Assembly (NCBI GenBank): GCA_916700875.1
Contig: CAKAKS010000060.1
Span: 6,756,334-6,820,333, forward strand
Direction: 5' to 3'
Length of the DNA: 64,000 nt
Origin: Sebastes aleutianus
Taxonomy: Eukaryota; Chordata; Actinopteri; Perciformes; Sebastidae
Shown: piece after piece, positions 12,779-24,779 of the stretch
Layout of the letters: every line of letters starts with the position of its first letter
Position numbering within the stretch: the stretch's first letter is position 1
Translations under genes and position numbers: made by a program
The notes under the pieces: generated by a model
Database searches by the model: none
Seen by the model: the letters and a program-made list of their open reading frames with translations, nothing else
What the model was told of the DNA's origin: nothing

Positions 12779-13602
12779 TAGGAATGGGAAAAACAAAATT
12801 GATTCACGTATAGTATGTATCCCAATTCTTTTTTTTTTACGATTTTGAAATAGATTTTTTAATGCCAGAATTGATATATTTGCTCCATTTGAGTCTATGC
12901 GGAGGTAAAAGGAAGTTTCCGCTTTTATTGTTGCAGTCTGAGTAACGTGACGTCAAGCGTCAGCCGACGCTACAACTGTAGAGCACCCATATACTGACAT
13001 TTATGTTAAATGCATTCAAATGGCCCCGATGGAGCTGACCATGGATGTATAAAGAGAACGGAGCTGACGGGAGATCTAGAGACGCACTTGGCGAAGTTAG
13101 CGGAAGTATACACTTGTGAATACATCCGGTTTTCAAAATAAGGTGCTAACAAAGGGAATTGTATATACGAAATACATATATAGAAATAAGATTGATTGGA
13201 TTATATTAACCTGAAGTATAAAACATTATATGTTCCTTATAAATTACAAAGAAAATACCACTAATTTGTGAGGGAAATGTCTTTATTCTTTGATTTTTGG
13301 GTTGCTGGAAAAAATGCAATAAATAATTCCTGATATATTTAATACTGATATATTTGACTTCAGGACATCTCTGACTACATAATGCTGAAAATCAAACATT
13401 TTTACTGTATTAATTTAGAGATTTTGCAAAGTAAAAGTCCCTAGAAGTGTATGATTCAACTTGTTCCCATGGTCTAGTGTTAAAAAAGTTAACTAAAATC
13501 GCAATAAATCGCAATACTTGTAGAATCACAATACATATCGAATCGGCAACCAAGTATTGTGATAGTATCGAATCGGGAGAGAGGTGTATCGTCCCAGTCC
13601 TA
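12779..13602. mobile_element. hAT-like element, family I, ~824 bp
   Basis: The ends are inverted: TAGGAATGGGAAAAA on the left, and GTCCCAGTCCTA on the right (reverse complement TAGGACTGGGAC). Flanking 8-mers CTTTTCCC and CATTTCAC agree at 6 of 8 positions, consistent with an old hAT target duplication. The right part carries AATCGGCAACCAAGTATTGT, typical of a widespread fish repeat. No transposase frame. Confidence 0.68.
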
Positions 13603-14022
13603 CATTTCACCCAACATAAGAGGAGGAGGAGAAAGGATGCAGCATGCCGCCAGCTTGTTGTACTAAACTAGCTCAGCACCCAGCAGTTGTACAGAGGGAT
13701 ATAAGCTTATAACTTGAGTAGTGTTGTGGTAACTGAGTTCATTGCTGTTGCAGGTGCCATCCTTCAGAGGAAGTGGTAAGCACAGCACCAAGTCTCTGCA
13801 AGGATATTAAAAAGAGACGGAGGGGGGCGGGGGGGCTCTCTCAGAGCAACACTTGTTTGAAGTAAAAGAAGACGGGAGATGTTAATTCAGGTGGCTTGAG
13901 GCCGTAGGGTTCTTATTTTATTTGTTTTAACTTTGTTTTAACTTTTTCATTCTGAATATATATCTTCTTTATATGATAAGGTGGTAACTGCAGTTGCAAA
14001 GGGTGATATGACCTGTGATTTT

Positions 14023-14083
14023 GTGTGTGTGCAACATGCAAGCACACATATGATGTATGTGTGCTTGCATGTTGCACACACAC
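14023..14083. repeat. Perfect 28-bp-arm palindrome
   Basis: The left arm 14023-14050 and right arm 14056-14083 are exact reverse complements with a 5-base loop TGATG. The arms contain GTGCAACATGCAAGCACACA. No flanking duplication is evident. Confidence 0.9.
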
Positions 14084-15149
14084 TTTTGTAAGTGTGTCAT
14101 TTGAGCATGTTTTCACAGTTAAAGCCTGGCACGTGCAGCCTCATAAGGAGTCGATTGGCTTCAATCGTTTTTTTTTTTCCCTAACGGAGATTTCCTGGTC
14201 AAAATTGAAAACTGTTTCCGCTGTTTTTGAAGTATATTAATAGAGTGTGCTGCGAGTGATACACCCTGCCCTGAATACACACACACACGGACACACACTC
14301 ACGTTGTCCCTCGGTGTGTTTTTTTCCTGAATTAATCTGTCATTAGAGGCAGCGGGGGAACTGAACTGCAGTCCCAGGCCGCTGACGGTTAACTCCATTT
14401 GTTATGTTTAAAGATTTAGTTTCACTTTGACAGGACATGATGTCATTGGACAAAAGGAATGAAGAATTATGACTCTTTGACTCCTCCATTCCCCACTGAA
14501 CTATGACATATGACACATATACTATATTAACACACCTGCCATTCTTAAACTTCCAACAGTAGGCTTCAGCTTGAATCCAAATCTTTATGATAATCCCGAG
14601 TCCTCCTAATGTGGTGGAGCTCCAGATACCCCTCTCTTAATCACAAACGAATGTTTAACCCACAGGATTGTGTGTGAAAATGCTACACAACCCTGTGCTG
14701 TATGTCTTGTTTGTTGTACCTGAGTCATTTCCAGAGGCCGTCTCTCTGTCATTTCTTGCTGCAGTTTTATTCCACATTACCCTGAACCCCTCAGAGGGTA
14801 AAGTTGTGTAACAGATATTCCACACTGCAATTATACTCCTGGCTTTCAGATATTATTTGTGCCCATTTCTATTTTTAAATTCATTTCAGAATTTTCCTTT
14901 TGCTGCACTTGGAAAAGCTGCCTTACCACGGGCTGACCTACCCGAACAGAAAATACGTTTTCACCATCTTATTATGGATGATAGATTTAATTTAGTTTGC
15001 TGAGTGGCTCGTAAATACAGTGACATGCTGCAAATGTCGCCCCTTTGCCTCCCGAACATGTGACGGAACAAAACTGAGTTTTAGGTCATCCTGGCATACG
15101 GTACCTGTCAGTTTCCTGTCCTGTCACGGGACATTGTGCATGCTTTCTC

Positions 15150-15157
<8 letters not shown>

Positions 15158-15180
<23 letters not shown>

Positions 15181-15181
15181 A
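15158..15181. repeat. (CA)n microsatellite
   Basis: About 12 uninterrupted CA dinucleotides. Confidence 0.9.
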
Positions 15182-15899
15182 ACCTGGCATGCCCATCAGC
15201 TCGCAGCAGGGGGACATTGTCACACAGGCTAACTGCTTCCAGTGCTGTGTTTATTGGCCTGTTACAGAGCTGTTAAACACAATTGTGTGGAATACCAAAC
15301 ATGACCCTGCACAACCTCTGCTCAACTTTTACACCTGAACTTGTGACATGAAACACACCCACACAGAGCCGGTCATGACCAATTTGGTGCCCTATAGGCA
15401 AGATTTTAGCTGGTGCCCCCTACCTTTTGTGTGCTCCCCTGCCGGGTTCTTAAACATTGTTATTTGTATGCATACATGATTGACATAACCTCTTAACTTG
15501 CTTATAATGTAGCTACCATATTGACCTCGATTGTGAGACATCCCCTTTTTTTCAAGACTTTTTTTTTGTAAAACATTTTTTGAAGATCAAATCTTGTTTT
15601 TATAAAAACCAAAAGAACTAAATCTGACCAGAATGCACCAGTAACAGTAACACATTGAAAAAAACAAGGTAAGCTGAAATGAAACTGTCTTGGTTGAATA
15701 GGTTGTTGGTTAAACTGTACCCTACTGGTAGGCCTATTTCTAACCTAATTTAACCATCTAAAAGTGAAATTAGAACCAGGTTAGATTTGAATTAGACTCT
15801 GCCTGTCTCATTTACACCGTGATCTTAAAATTGGAATTATTCTCCTCCTCAGTTCTTGGTTTACTCGTCCTACTTTTAACCCTCTGAAAATGATGGTGG

Positions 15900-16030
15900 A
15901 TTCAATTAAATTCAATTTATTTTTATACAGCGTCAAATCACTACAGAAGTTATCTCCAGATGCTTTTCATATAGAGCAGGTCTAGACCGTACTCTATAAT
16001 CTAGAGACCCAACAAGAGATCCCCCATTAT
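15900..16030. repeat. Interspersed repeat fragment
   Basis: Contains ATTCAATTTATTTTTATACA, then ATAGAGCAGGTCTAGACCGT and AGAGACCCAACAAGAGATCC, which I recognise as a dispersed teleost repeat. Class and full ends are unknown to me. Confidence 0.5.
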
Positions 16031-17137
16031 CTGACTGGCATTAACTTTACTGTCATTTGAAGGCCGTTGCGGGTTGCAGTTTTTCAGATAGTGGACACAC
16101 ATGGTATCATATGAATCTTGAGATTGCGATGAATCCGTTGATACCAAACATGTCATGCTAGCGGACTGGGAAAGGAGCTACATATCGCATAGCTGTCTTT
16201 ACCGCGAGGTTCGCGACACCTCAGATGCAAACGGCAGTGTTATGATCAGTCTGTTCATGCCCCCTCCGGCACTTGGTGCCTTACGCACAGCGCGTGATGT
16301 GCCTGCTTTGACCTGTTAGTTAAGAGAATACTTTTTTCTTTTTGCTGTGTATTCAACCATTAACAATCACTGGATTCCCCTCAGCCCCCACCCCTCCTCT
16401 AGGGGTTTCCTTTCCTCCCCTTGCTCCGGTCACAACATCTCTACACAGACTTTCCACCCTTAATCAATGCATGGTCATGGTGAAAGACCTGGACACCCAA
16501 CAGCCAGGCCTCAGCAGTGAGTGGGACAAAAGGACAGAGGCACGGGAGGGTAGAGGGATATTGGTCAGGGAGAGGAGCTGTCAGTGGTTTTGGCAGTGGT
16601 CAAAGCAGTGATGCATAATGGGACATTCTGACCTCAGACTATTTCTCTCTTTGGATCTGTCAGCGCCGCTCAGCGGTGCCAGCGCTCCCCTCTCTGGCCC
16701 TTTGTTACCCCTGTCGCCTTTGTTTGGATACTGTATGTCCGTCTCCTTGTGTTGGTGTGTGTGTGTGAGTCACAGCTCAGAACATGAGACCACAGAGGGG
16801 GGGGGCCTTGGAGAGGCCTGCGGGGTCAACAAGGGTGACCTGCTGTTAGCGGTAGCAGAGAACAGGGTGGAGTATAGCCAGTCCATTCTCAGAGGGTTCT
16901 GAGTTCACGTTCCTAGCAGGGTGACACGACCGCAGAACCGAGGATAGTCATTTAAAATTTTTGTCAATATGTTTGACTGATATTTTGAGTACGTTTCACC
17001 ATAAATCTTCCGGCATGAAGGTTTGATATACTGCCTTTAATGGCCTTTGGTTTGCTTTGACTGAGAAAGCAGAGGGTTTCCATGGCAAAGGCATCATGTC
17101 AGCGAACATGAATTCATTCGAGTGGAAGTCGTATTAA

Positions 17138-17757
17138 AAGGACCAGTGTGTTACAATTAAGAGGATCTATTGGCAGAAATGGAATATAATATTAATAAAT
17201 ATGTTTCCATTAGTGTATAATCACATGATAATAAGAATTGTGTTTTCGTTATCTTAGAATGAGCCGTTTATATCTACATAGGGAGCGGGTCCTCTCTCCA
17301 CGGAGCTGGCCGCTATGTTTCTACAGTAGCCCATAACGGACAAACCACTGTGTTAACTTTTCCTACTTGGGCCGGAGTCAGTAACGTTACTCGTTCCAGA
17401 GCTCCAGACACGTGAAACCTCTGTTGGTCTTGAGGAACTGCAGCATTTATTTTCTGCACAAAATGCAACTTCAACTGTACATTCACTTGATATTCTCAAA
17501 GCTAAACTAACTATGTCTTTTGCTCCACTCGCTCACTTGTTTGCCAACACACATTCGCCGCCGTTCGCTCTCTTGCTTCACCACTCACTTCTCACGTACA
17601 CACACACTTGCTATGCTCCAAATGACCTACGCTACTCTTACAACAACTGGCTCTAGAGAGGACCGTTTACGTTTTTGCGTCGGCCACCGTAGAACTCTAA
17701 CTACTAATTGGTTGTAATCGCACCACTAGATGTCACTCATTTTTACAAACTGCTCCT
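17138..17757 (+). mobile_element. TTAA-type MITE, family A, complete copy
   Basis: Flanked by TTAA at 17134-17137 and 17758-17761. Left end AAGGACCAGTGTGTTAC; right end TTTTTACAAACTGCTCCT, whose reverse complement AGGAGCAGTTTGTAAA is an imperfect inverted repeat of the left end. It has a module at about 17390-17462 (AAACCTCTGTTGGTC, CTGCAGCATTTATTTTCTGC) that also occurs in reverse orientation in the unrelated-looking MITE at 44893-45585. Confidence 0.75.
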
Positions 17758-19540
17758 TTAAAGGATTTCGCAACATTATTCCTGTTTTCTCATGAACTAT
17801 TGTACTCACTTTTTGGCACATTTGTCCCACGATTGTCTATCACATTGTGTATTTTGCTCCAGATCCAGATGCAGATTAAACGTTCCTAAACATTTTCTCT
17901 TATTAAAATAACAAATGTAGACAATTGTGCAGCCTTGGCACAGTCATGCTTTCTCTCTCTGAGTGCTTTCTAGTTCTCATTATATTTTCATCTTACTTGT
18001 TTACCATATTTGTCTTGGATACGGCTTCAGCCAGTAACCATATTGCCTCCTGGAGTAGGTATGGATTACAATAAGTAGTTTGTTCATGGACTCTGTGGCC
18101 CCACACGATTTAATCCAGACCCTGGCAAGATATTTGACTAACATTACAGTTCATCTGTTTGGCAGAGCATCATTTCCCTCGTCTTTCTGTGCCGTCATCC
18201 TTCTTCTAGCAACTGTGTGATTTTGAAGTCAGATATTCATCAGCGGCTGCGGCCTCTGGTCCCCGGTGCATGGCATACCCCGTTCACTGTTGTTCTTATC
18301 TACTCTGTTGACCTCGACTCCCTCACTCAAGAGAAAAGCAAATGTTTCTTTATTCACAGCCCTCGCCCTCAGTTGGACTCATGAACTGTTGCCGTTTTGA
18401 ATTACAACATGTTTGTTTCTGTGTATTTTTGTGGCTTTTATTAGCTGTCACTAAAGGAGGGGGGGCTGACAAAAGATTAGTTTTGTATCACCCAGATTTA
18501 GCACTGACAGGCCATTTTCTTTTCCATTACATAGTTAGGCCCTTTGAAGCATTTTGAGCCTTTTGGCCTTAGTGTAAACAGCGGTCGCTATGCCCAGTGA
18601 GTGCCATTCAATTGTTCAACTTTTTCCCTCTGTTGTCATCTGTGAGATGTTATCTGATTATTGTTAGCATTTCACTGTGTGATGTGGCAAGTCTGCAGCT
18701 ACCATACACTTGACATCATCTTTGGTTTTGGGTTGCCATGGGGAACAACAGCAAAGCATTATAAAGTCATAAGCAAACACCATTAAGGGGTATTACATTA
18801 TGTTTTATTGTACACACTCAAGCTCGCAACTATGGTGGCAGCTTACACAGTAGGTGCCCATTTTTATCTGCACTGCTGTAGAAAGATATACATCCTCTTG
18901 TGGCACAGACCTACTCTCACTACCAAAAAAGTCCCTTTTTCCTTTGCCAAGCTTTTCCAAGAATTTTGGCTGACCTAAGACATTAACTCACCCTTTCCGA
19001 ATAGTTATTAACGAAATCTACTTCATACTTAATTCAGCTAAAATTATCCAACAATTGCTAATAAAAAGGTCAATATAAAATGAAATGTCTGGTGAAATAA
19101 AGAGTCTTCCATCTGTGTCTTCTCAAACACAGACGCACCAGTTTCCTTTAGAGTTTTACCAGCGTGAACTTTCATCTGTGAGCATTTATTTTACTGTTTA
19201 ATATTTTCCGATGATTGTGTATAAAAGTTTGACTCCCAAAGTTTGATATATGGTGACAGATTTAGTCAACCATCAGACACAGTATGGGAACTAAAATAAT
19301 TGTATGGAAGGATAGCTGTGCTCTGAAATGACCCGTTTGAAGGCAAATGTTTAAGTATAAGATTACTTTCTGTATGTTATGGTTGAACTTAGCATGATTC
19401 TTTATGTCTGACAGTAATAGGGTTAAGCCTACACATATATTAGATATACATCTGGGTGCATACCTTTGAATGACATTTGATATTGGTTCTGCATTGAATT
19501 AGTCCTGAATGATTAGTCAATTAATCAAACAGTCAATTAA

Positions 19541-20355
19541 AGGTTCTAAATTCCCCCTCCGGTTCCCCCTCAGGTCAACACTGTCATCTCTGTCAGCACT
19601 TTTGCCGTTGTTTGCACTGTTAGCACCGTGAGCAGCGAGCCGTCGGTTGAGAGCCATTGAGAGGCAATGGAAATGCTCCCGATCCCGTTAGTGTTATCAC
19701 GATACCAAAATTCTGACTTCGATACGATACCCTCCCTAAATATCTCAATACCAATACTGAAACGATACCACGGCAAAAATCTCAAACATCAGGAAAAGTA
19801 ATAGAATAATAGATGACAGAACATGGAACTTAAAATATATTTTTTTATTGATTAAAAATGTTTGAATGTACAAATGTATTCATTAAAAAAATTAAATGGA
19901 ATGCAGTAATCTGATGTTCCCTGTACTTAAATTTATGGGATTTCTACGATAGTTAATTTTATATTTGATAATGCACACATATTTACTTTTCATCTCTATT
20001 CTTATTTAAATTTTTCTTATAACTTATCTATGTATATATTTTTTATTCTAAAATGGAACAACTATAATTTCCCCCGGTATCAAGAAAGTATTTGCTGATT
20101 CTGACATCACTTGTTAAACAGCGTTTAATTAGACTTTTATTTTTATAAAACAGCGTCCCCGTTGGCGCATTAGTAACAGTTAAGGCGGTCACACATCGAC
20201 GCAACTCACGGCTCGTATTAAAACACTGTCATTCTTAACGTATTGCAAAGTATATCCTGAAAACGGGGTATCATACCATTTTAAACGGCAGGGTATCGCT
20301 ATTATATTTATAGTATTGTTATACCGTGCAACACTAGATCCCCCATTTAGCACCT
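19541..20355 (+). mobile_element. TTAA-type MITE, family F, split by a hAT-like insertion
   Basis: Bounded by TTAA at 19537-19540 and 20356-20359. Left end AGGTTCTAAATTC; right end ATTTAGCACCT (reverse complement AGGTGCTAAAT), so the ends are inverted. Without the insertion at 19689-20336 and one copy of its duplication, the element would be about 160 bp. Confidence 0.75.
19689..20336. mobile_element. hAT-like MITE nested in family F element
   Basis: Left end TAGTGTTATCACGATACC; right end TTATACCGTGCAACACTA, whose reverse complement begins TAGTGTTGCACGGTAT. The flanking 8-mers GATCCCGT (19681-19688) and GATCCCCC (20337-20344) agree at 6 of 8. The 648 bp are AT-rich and carry no ORF of note. 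Confidence 0.75.
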
Positions 20356-21360
20356 TTAATCGAAAACTTATGCCTTATGTCAGTGAGTTATTAAACAAAC
20401 ATAGCAAACATTTGCTGGTTACAGCTTCTTACATGTGAATAGTTGCTTGTTTTTCTCAGTTTCATGTCAATGTCATTTGATTACTTTGGCTTTTTAGATG
20501 GTTGTTGAGACAAACTGAGTAATATTAAGTCATCTGGCTGGGTTCCGGTTACTTGTTATTAGCATTTTTATTGTTTTTGACATACTTAAAAAATACCTTT
20601 GGTATTACAGTAGAAGTAGATGAGGCCGTACAATAAATACATCATTGACTTGTATTGCCACTCCCAGGTTTTCCTCTCTGTGTCTGTATGTTCTTCATAC
20701 TGACACGCCCAGTATTAGCCCTTACCGTTGTTCAAAAACTGTTTTGATGGTTGATGAATAGCCCGAGCAGAAGAAGAAGAAGAAGTAATGTGTAATAATG
20801 TGACTGAACCAAGATGTCCAGCAGGAGAGCATTAGGCTCAGCCAGTGAGCTCAAAGGTGCAGACCAGAGTCCCAGTGTTAAACCCAGCGCTTTCCGTGTG
20901 TCTGCCCGCTTTACAGCTTAACCCTGCTAAGATCTGCAGCAGACCAGCCAGTGTCAATGGATTCTCTTCATGCGTGCCGGCTCTTAAAAAGGCCAAAGCC
21001 TTATGTGTCAGTGTGCAAAAGTGTTCCAATTTCAAACCCCCCTTTGAAGAGTAATCAAAAGAGGAAGCAGCGTGAGATGAATGTGTAACCATATCTCTCC
21101 CTCTCTTTCTCTTTCTCTCTTGCTCTCTGTCTCTCTTTCTCGCCCTCCCATCAAAGCCGGGAGAACTGGCCTCCATACGCAGGCCTGTCAGAGGCGGTCC
21201 AACATTTGTGCGTGTGATATTAGCAAAAGGCTGCAAATTTGTGCATGCAAATCTCAGTGGAGAATGTGTGTCTGTGCATTTGTGTGTGTATGTTACACTG
21301 AACATATTACAGTGCAACAGCGCTTACTTGCCAGTCATTAAACCGAGCAGCTCTCTGACT

Positions 21361-21361
<1 letters not shown>

Positions 21362-21434
<73 letters not shown>
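21362..21434. repeat. (CA)n microsatellite, ~73 bp
   Basis: About 36 uninterrupted CA units; it creates spurious Thr-His reading frames. Confidence 0.95.
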
Positions 21435-21438
<4 letters not shown>

Positions 21439-22199
21439 CTGGCAACACCTGCCGTCTGCCCCCTGGACCCCGTCCTCCTCTCCTTTCTGTTAACTGGTCT
21501 TTTAAATCAGTGCAGCCCCGATGTAATGGAAAAAGACACTGCTCTTACACTTACTGGCTACTTGCTACTGGTTACTGACCTAATGCCTTGTAAATTTTGC
21601 CTTTTTTGGTGAACAGAGATATGCGTGACACAATGCAGCTGGAATGAGTCTCAAACCCTTTTAAAAATACTTCAAATATGATTAAAGTTCAAGATTTAAG
21701 AGTAAAAAAAAGTCCCTTAAGTTGTAAAAGGTGTTCTGTTCCCTAAATATGGAATTTCACATTAGCTTTAAATGGGCATTCAAAGTCTCACATTCTACTT
21801 TTAAAAGGTTTTTTGAAGGCAAATCCAACTAGACAGTAATACAGTAATACAGCAGTGGTCTTATAATACAATAATATATAACAAAGTTTAGTTTATCATA
21901 CAGGAGGCATCAAGCAGAACAGCATGCATGACTAAATGTGGGATCGACTCTTTCCATTTTTCAAATCAAGGAAAGGTTTATTAAGCATGTTCAGTCTTTT
22001 CCAGCAACACCCAGCGTTGTGCACACACTCCTTCGTACACTAGCTTATTTCCATTTCAATCCAGATCCTCTAATGCTGGCACAAAGCAGTGCCCCTTGAG
22101 CACTTCGCTCACTGAAAGTGATACAGGGAGGCCGAGGCATGATCACGTGACTGAGTTGATTAACGTCATGTGTCCTTTATGTTTCTCTCACCTCTCCAG

Positions 22200-22434
22200 C
22201 TGGAGCTGCAGTCATGCTGCGTGTTCCTGCCCAATGACAGCCTCCCCTCCCCGAGCACCATCATCTGCGGCGACATACCCGGCACCGTCCGCAGCTGGTA
22301 CCACAACCAGGCCTCCATGCCGGGGACTCTGGTAGTCTGCCTGCCGCAGATCAGCGTCCTCAGTGCCGGGCACAAGTACATGGAACCGCTGCAGGAGCTC
22401 CCCTTCGTGGTCTCCAAGCCCATTTTGGAGGAAG
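22200..22434 (+). CDS. vps13b: vps13b exon 2 of window (human exon ~22)
   Basis: Acceptor CTCTCCAG|CTGGAG; donor GAAG|GTAGGC at 22434/22435. It starts in phase 0 and ends with one base of a split codon (G, completed by GT of the next exon to give Gly). It encodes 78 residues from LELQSCCVFLPNDSLPSPST to KPILEEG. The block around GDIPGTVRSWYHNQ and LVVCLPQISVLSAGHKYMEP is among the parts most clearly shared with human VPS13B. Alternating hydrophobic residues fit the long beta-sheet of the lipid-transfer rod. The exon is GC-rich compared with its AT-rich introns. Shadow ORFs in two other frames over the same bases are not real. Confidence 0.93.
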
Positions 22435-23520
22435 GTAGGCTTTCATACTATATCTGATAAATCGCAGGTTTAATCAGAATGATTAAAGTGCTGGAGGAAG
22501 ATCACACACCCAGATGAGAACACCACCAAATGACTTAAATGAGAAAACAAAACATTCCCCTTCAGAAAATAATGATGGTGATCGGTTCATAGGTTAAAAA
22601 TGGGAGTCTTGGAAAATAAATTTCAATGGGTGGGAACAATCTACTTAACTTTTTTACACATGCTTTTATTAATAATTGAAACGAATGCTTTCATAATAGT
22701 AATAGGCTACATAATGTGAATTCATCATCATTACGGCCTTTTCAACACTGAGCAAACCTTTGATCCACCGCTACTCATTTACCATGACAAAAGACAAACA
22801 AACTTAAGTAGAGCGACTTTGAGAGATAGATCTTGCACATGTGGTGTGCACACCTGGGTAGAGTTGACATAAGCAACACTCAGACGGGTGAGCAGTGTTT
22901 TCTCTTTAGAAGAAGAAGAAGAAAAAAAAGAAAGGGGGCCACCCTCCTTTTTTTTTCTCTCAACTCTTCAATGACATCAGCATTGGGCATACAGATTAAA
23001 AAAAAATGGAGGAGAAAGAAAAAACGACAGCAAAAACAGTGACATCAGCAGCCTTGTCAATGTTGCCGTAAATATGAGCAATTCTCGCTTTTAGTAATTC
23101 ATTCCGACCCTTTGAAAAGCTCTTCATCTCTCATTTGCAATGCTCTGGATCAAAGCGTGCTGCCCACGGTGGGTGCATGGGGAATGTGCTTTTCATGGCC
23201 CCGTGCTAGTGAACAAGTTCCCCTTCTCTGTACGGTTGTTCTACCAGGGTTGGCAAGTCAACAAGCTCCCAGTGTGGCATCCTGTCTCAGACCCACACAT
23301 TTAGAATAGACCCTCATTTTACAGTGTGTTTTGATGGGATCCTCTGTCTGCTTATTGGGGGTTGAATGTTTCATACTACTCCTTAGTGCATCTTTAATGT
23401 TTTCCATGAAGCTTTCTCATCCCATGTACAGTAATTCAATTTGATTTAAGTGAAAGGAATGATCTAGTTGTCATAGTGCTTTTGATCATGAGCATTGCTG
23501 ACTGATCCTTCTGTTGTTGA

Positions 23521-23991
23521 CCCGCTCCCTATGTAGATAGAAACGGCTCATTCTAAGCTAACGAAAACACAACAATTCTTATTATCAGGTGATTATACAC
23601 TAAAGAAAACACATTTATTCATATTTTATTACACGGCTGTGTTGAATACTAGATTCTGATTAGTCAATCACGGCGTTCTGCGGTCTGTGATTTCTCTATA
23701 ACGTTGCTATGTATAACAGACCGTTGCTATGGGCGCAGCTCTGATGTCGGACTCTGGCGGACTGTTTTTGTGTCAAAATATTGATTTCTTAAGTAAGTAG
23801 TTGTGTAATAAGCGGGATAATGTACAGCTAGCGGGTCATTGTTGTGAAAGAATCCCCTTCAGGGCTGCGCGTCAGGGTGCAGCATCACCCTGTCGGGGAT
23901 TCTTTCACAACAATGACTGGCTCGCTGTACATTATCCCTTACATATTCCATTTCTGCTAATAGAGCCCCCTAATTGTTACTCACTGTTCCT
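23521..23991 (-). mobile_element. TTAA-type MITE, family A, reverse, interrupted
   Basis: Right border TTAA at 23992-23995, preceded by ACTCACTGTTCCT (reverse complement AGGAACAGTGAGT). The matching parts are 23521-23625 and 23942-23991; between them lies the palindromic element 23626-23941. The other terminus is missing. Confidence 0.72.
23626..23941. mobile_element. Palindromic MITE, long copy, flanked by CATATT
   Basis: The hexamer CATATT occurs at 23620-23625 and 23942-23947 and once in the uninterrupted host family, so it looks like a target duplication. The 316-bp insert has a foldback in its right half: 23814-23857 and 23895-23938 are 44-base near-perfect inverted arms (GGGATAATGTACAGC at the outer ends). 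A second copy is at 8185-8437. Confidence 0.72.
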
Positions 23992-24561
23992 TTAAACTTC
24001 TTCAGCCAGTTGCCCAACTTGCCCAATCGCCAAAACGTACTTGTCCAAAATGGAAAATATAGGCCTATTAAAACATTAATAAAATCAACAGGGATTTAAG
24101 ACATTGTTATAATTTATTAACGTACAAAACATACAAGGAATATGCTCTCCTCAAAGCCACCAGACTCCATGTATTTTACCTGGCTGATCTTTGTAAAATG
24201 CACTTCATTCAAGTGGAGATGTGTCGATCAGCCAAGTTAAGCTGGTTTACTTTCCAATCTAATGAGCAATTCTATAACAAACATGACAAATGTAACTTTA
24301 AACACAATTTTTGTCCTTCTTTTTCCAAGTGTAATCCGCATTTTCTTGCATCTCTGTTTGTCTCCCTCTCAATTTCACAACGACTTGGCTTGTCCTCTTT
24401 GCTCTCCCCTCACATGACGTCTCTCTCTCATGCTCCCAGCTCCTCTCAATTTCTGCCAATGTGTTGCAATTTCCATCCTCTTCCTCCTACTGTTTCATCT
24501 CTTTCCCACATTTTTTTTACAGTACGTATCCTTTTTTTCCTTCTCTCATGTCTACCACCAG

Positions 24562-24779
24562 GTGATGCCTTCCCATGGACAGTAAGCCTCAGTCAGTTCA
24601 GCGTGTACACACTGCTGGGGCAGCAGCAGAGCCTGAGCCTGTTGGAGCCCATGGGCTGCACCTCCACGCTGGCCGTCACATCCCATAAGCTGCAGAGCTG
24701 CTCTGAAGGGAGACACTCCTTCGTCGTCTGCCTCCATGTTGATCTGCAGCCCGTCCACGTCAAGTGCTCCAACCCTCAG
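24562..24779 (+). CDS. vps13b: vps13b exon 3 of window (human exon ~23)
   Basis: Acceptor ACCACCAG|GTGATG; donor CAG|GTCAGT at 24779/24780. The first two bases complete the Gly codon, giving EEGDAFPWTVSLSQFSVYTL across the junction; 72 full codons follow and the exon ends in phase 0. The product includes LEPMGCTSTLAVTSHKLQ and RHSFVVCLHVDLQPVHVKC, typical VPS13B rod sequence with beta strands of alternating hydrophobicity. Open frame continues upstream and downstream of the exon, but the splice sites and family similarity set the limits. Confidence 0.93.

Larger units (their letters stand above)
368..22199 (+). other. 21.8 kb vps13b intron
   Basis: No exon-like ORF with splice sites was recognised. 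It holds a truncated hAT-like element (718-1100), a repeat with GGGCCCTAT ends (4225-4739), TTAA MITEs (6185, 10795, 17138 and 19541), an inverted-repeat element with a minisatellite (8141-9155), hAT-like copies (about 11117-11402, 12779-13602 and 19689-20336), a 28-bp-arm palindrome (14023-14083), pyrimidine-rich and purine-rich stretches around 5060-5290 and 5540-5690, and (CA)n tracts at 15158 and 21362. The intervals 1101-4224, 4740-6184, 6601-8140, 9156-10794, 11403-12778, 14084-15157, 16031-17137, 17758-19540 and 20356-21361 look like unremarkable single-copy or unrecognised sequence. Confidence 0.8.
22435..24561 (+). other. 2.1 kb vps13b intron
   Basis: Contains a reverse-oriented TTAA-type MITE (about 23521-23991) split by a palindromic element (23626-23941), then a short stretch at about 24141-24180 resembling part of the 26192-26865 foldback family. 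It ends in a long pyrimidine-rich tract (24300-24560) before the acceptor. I see nothing coding in it. Confidence 0.75.
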
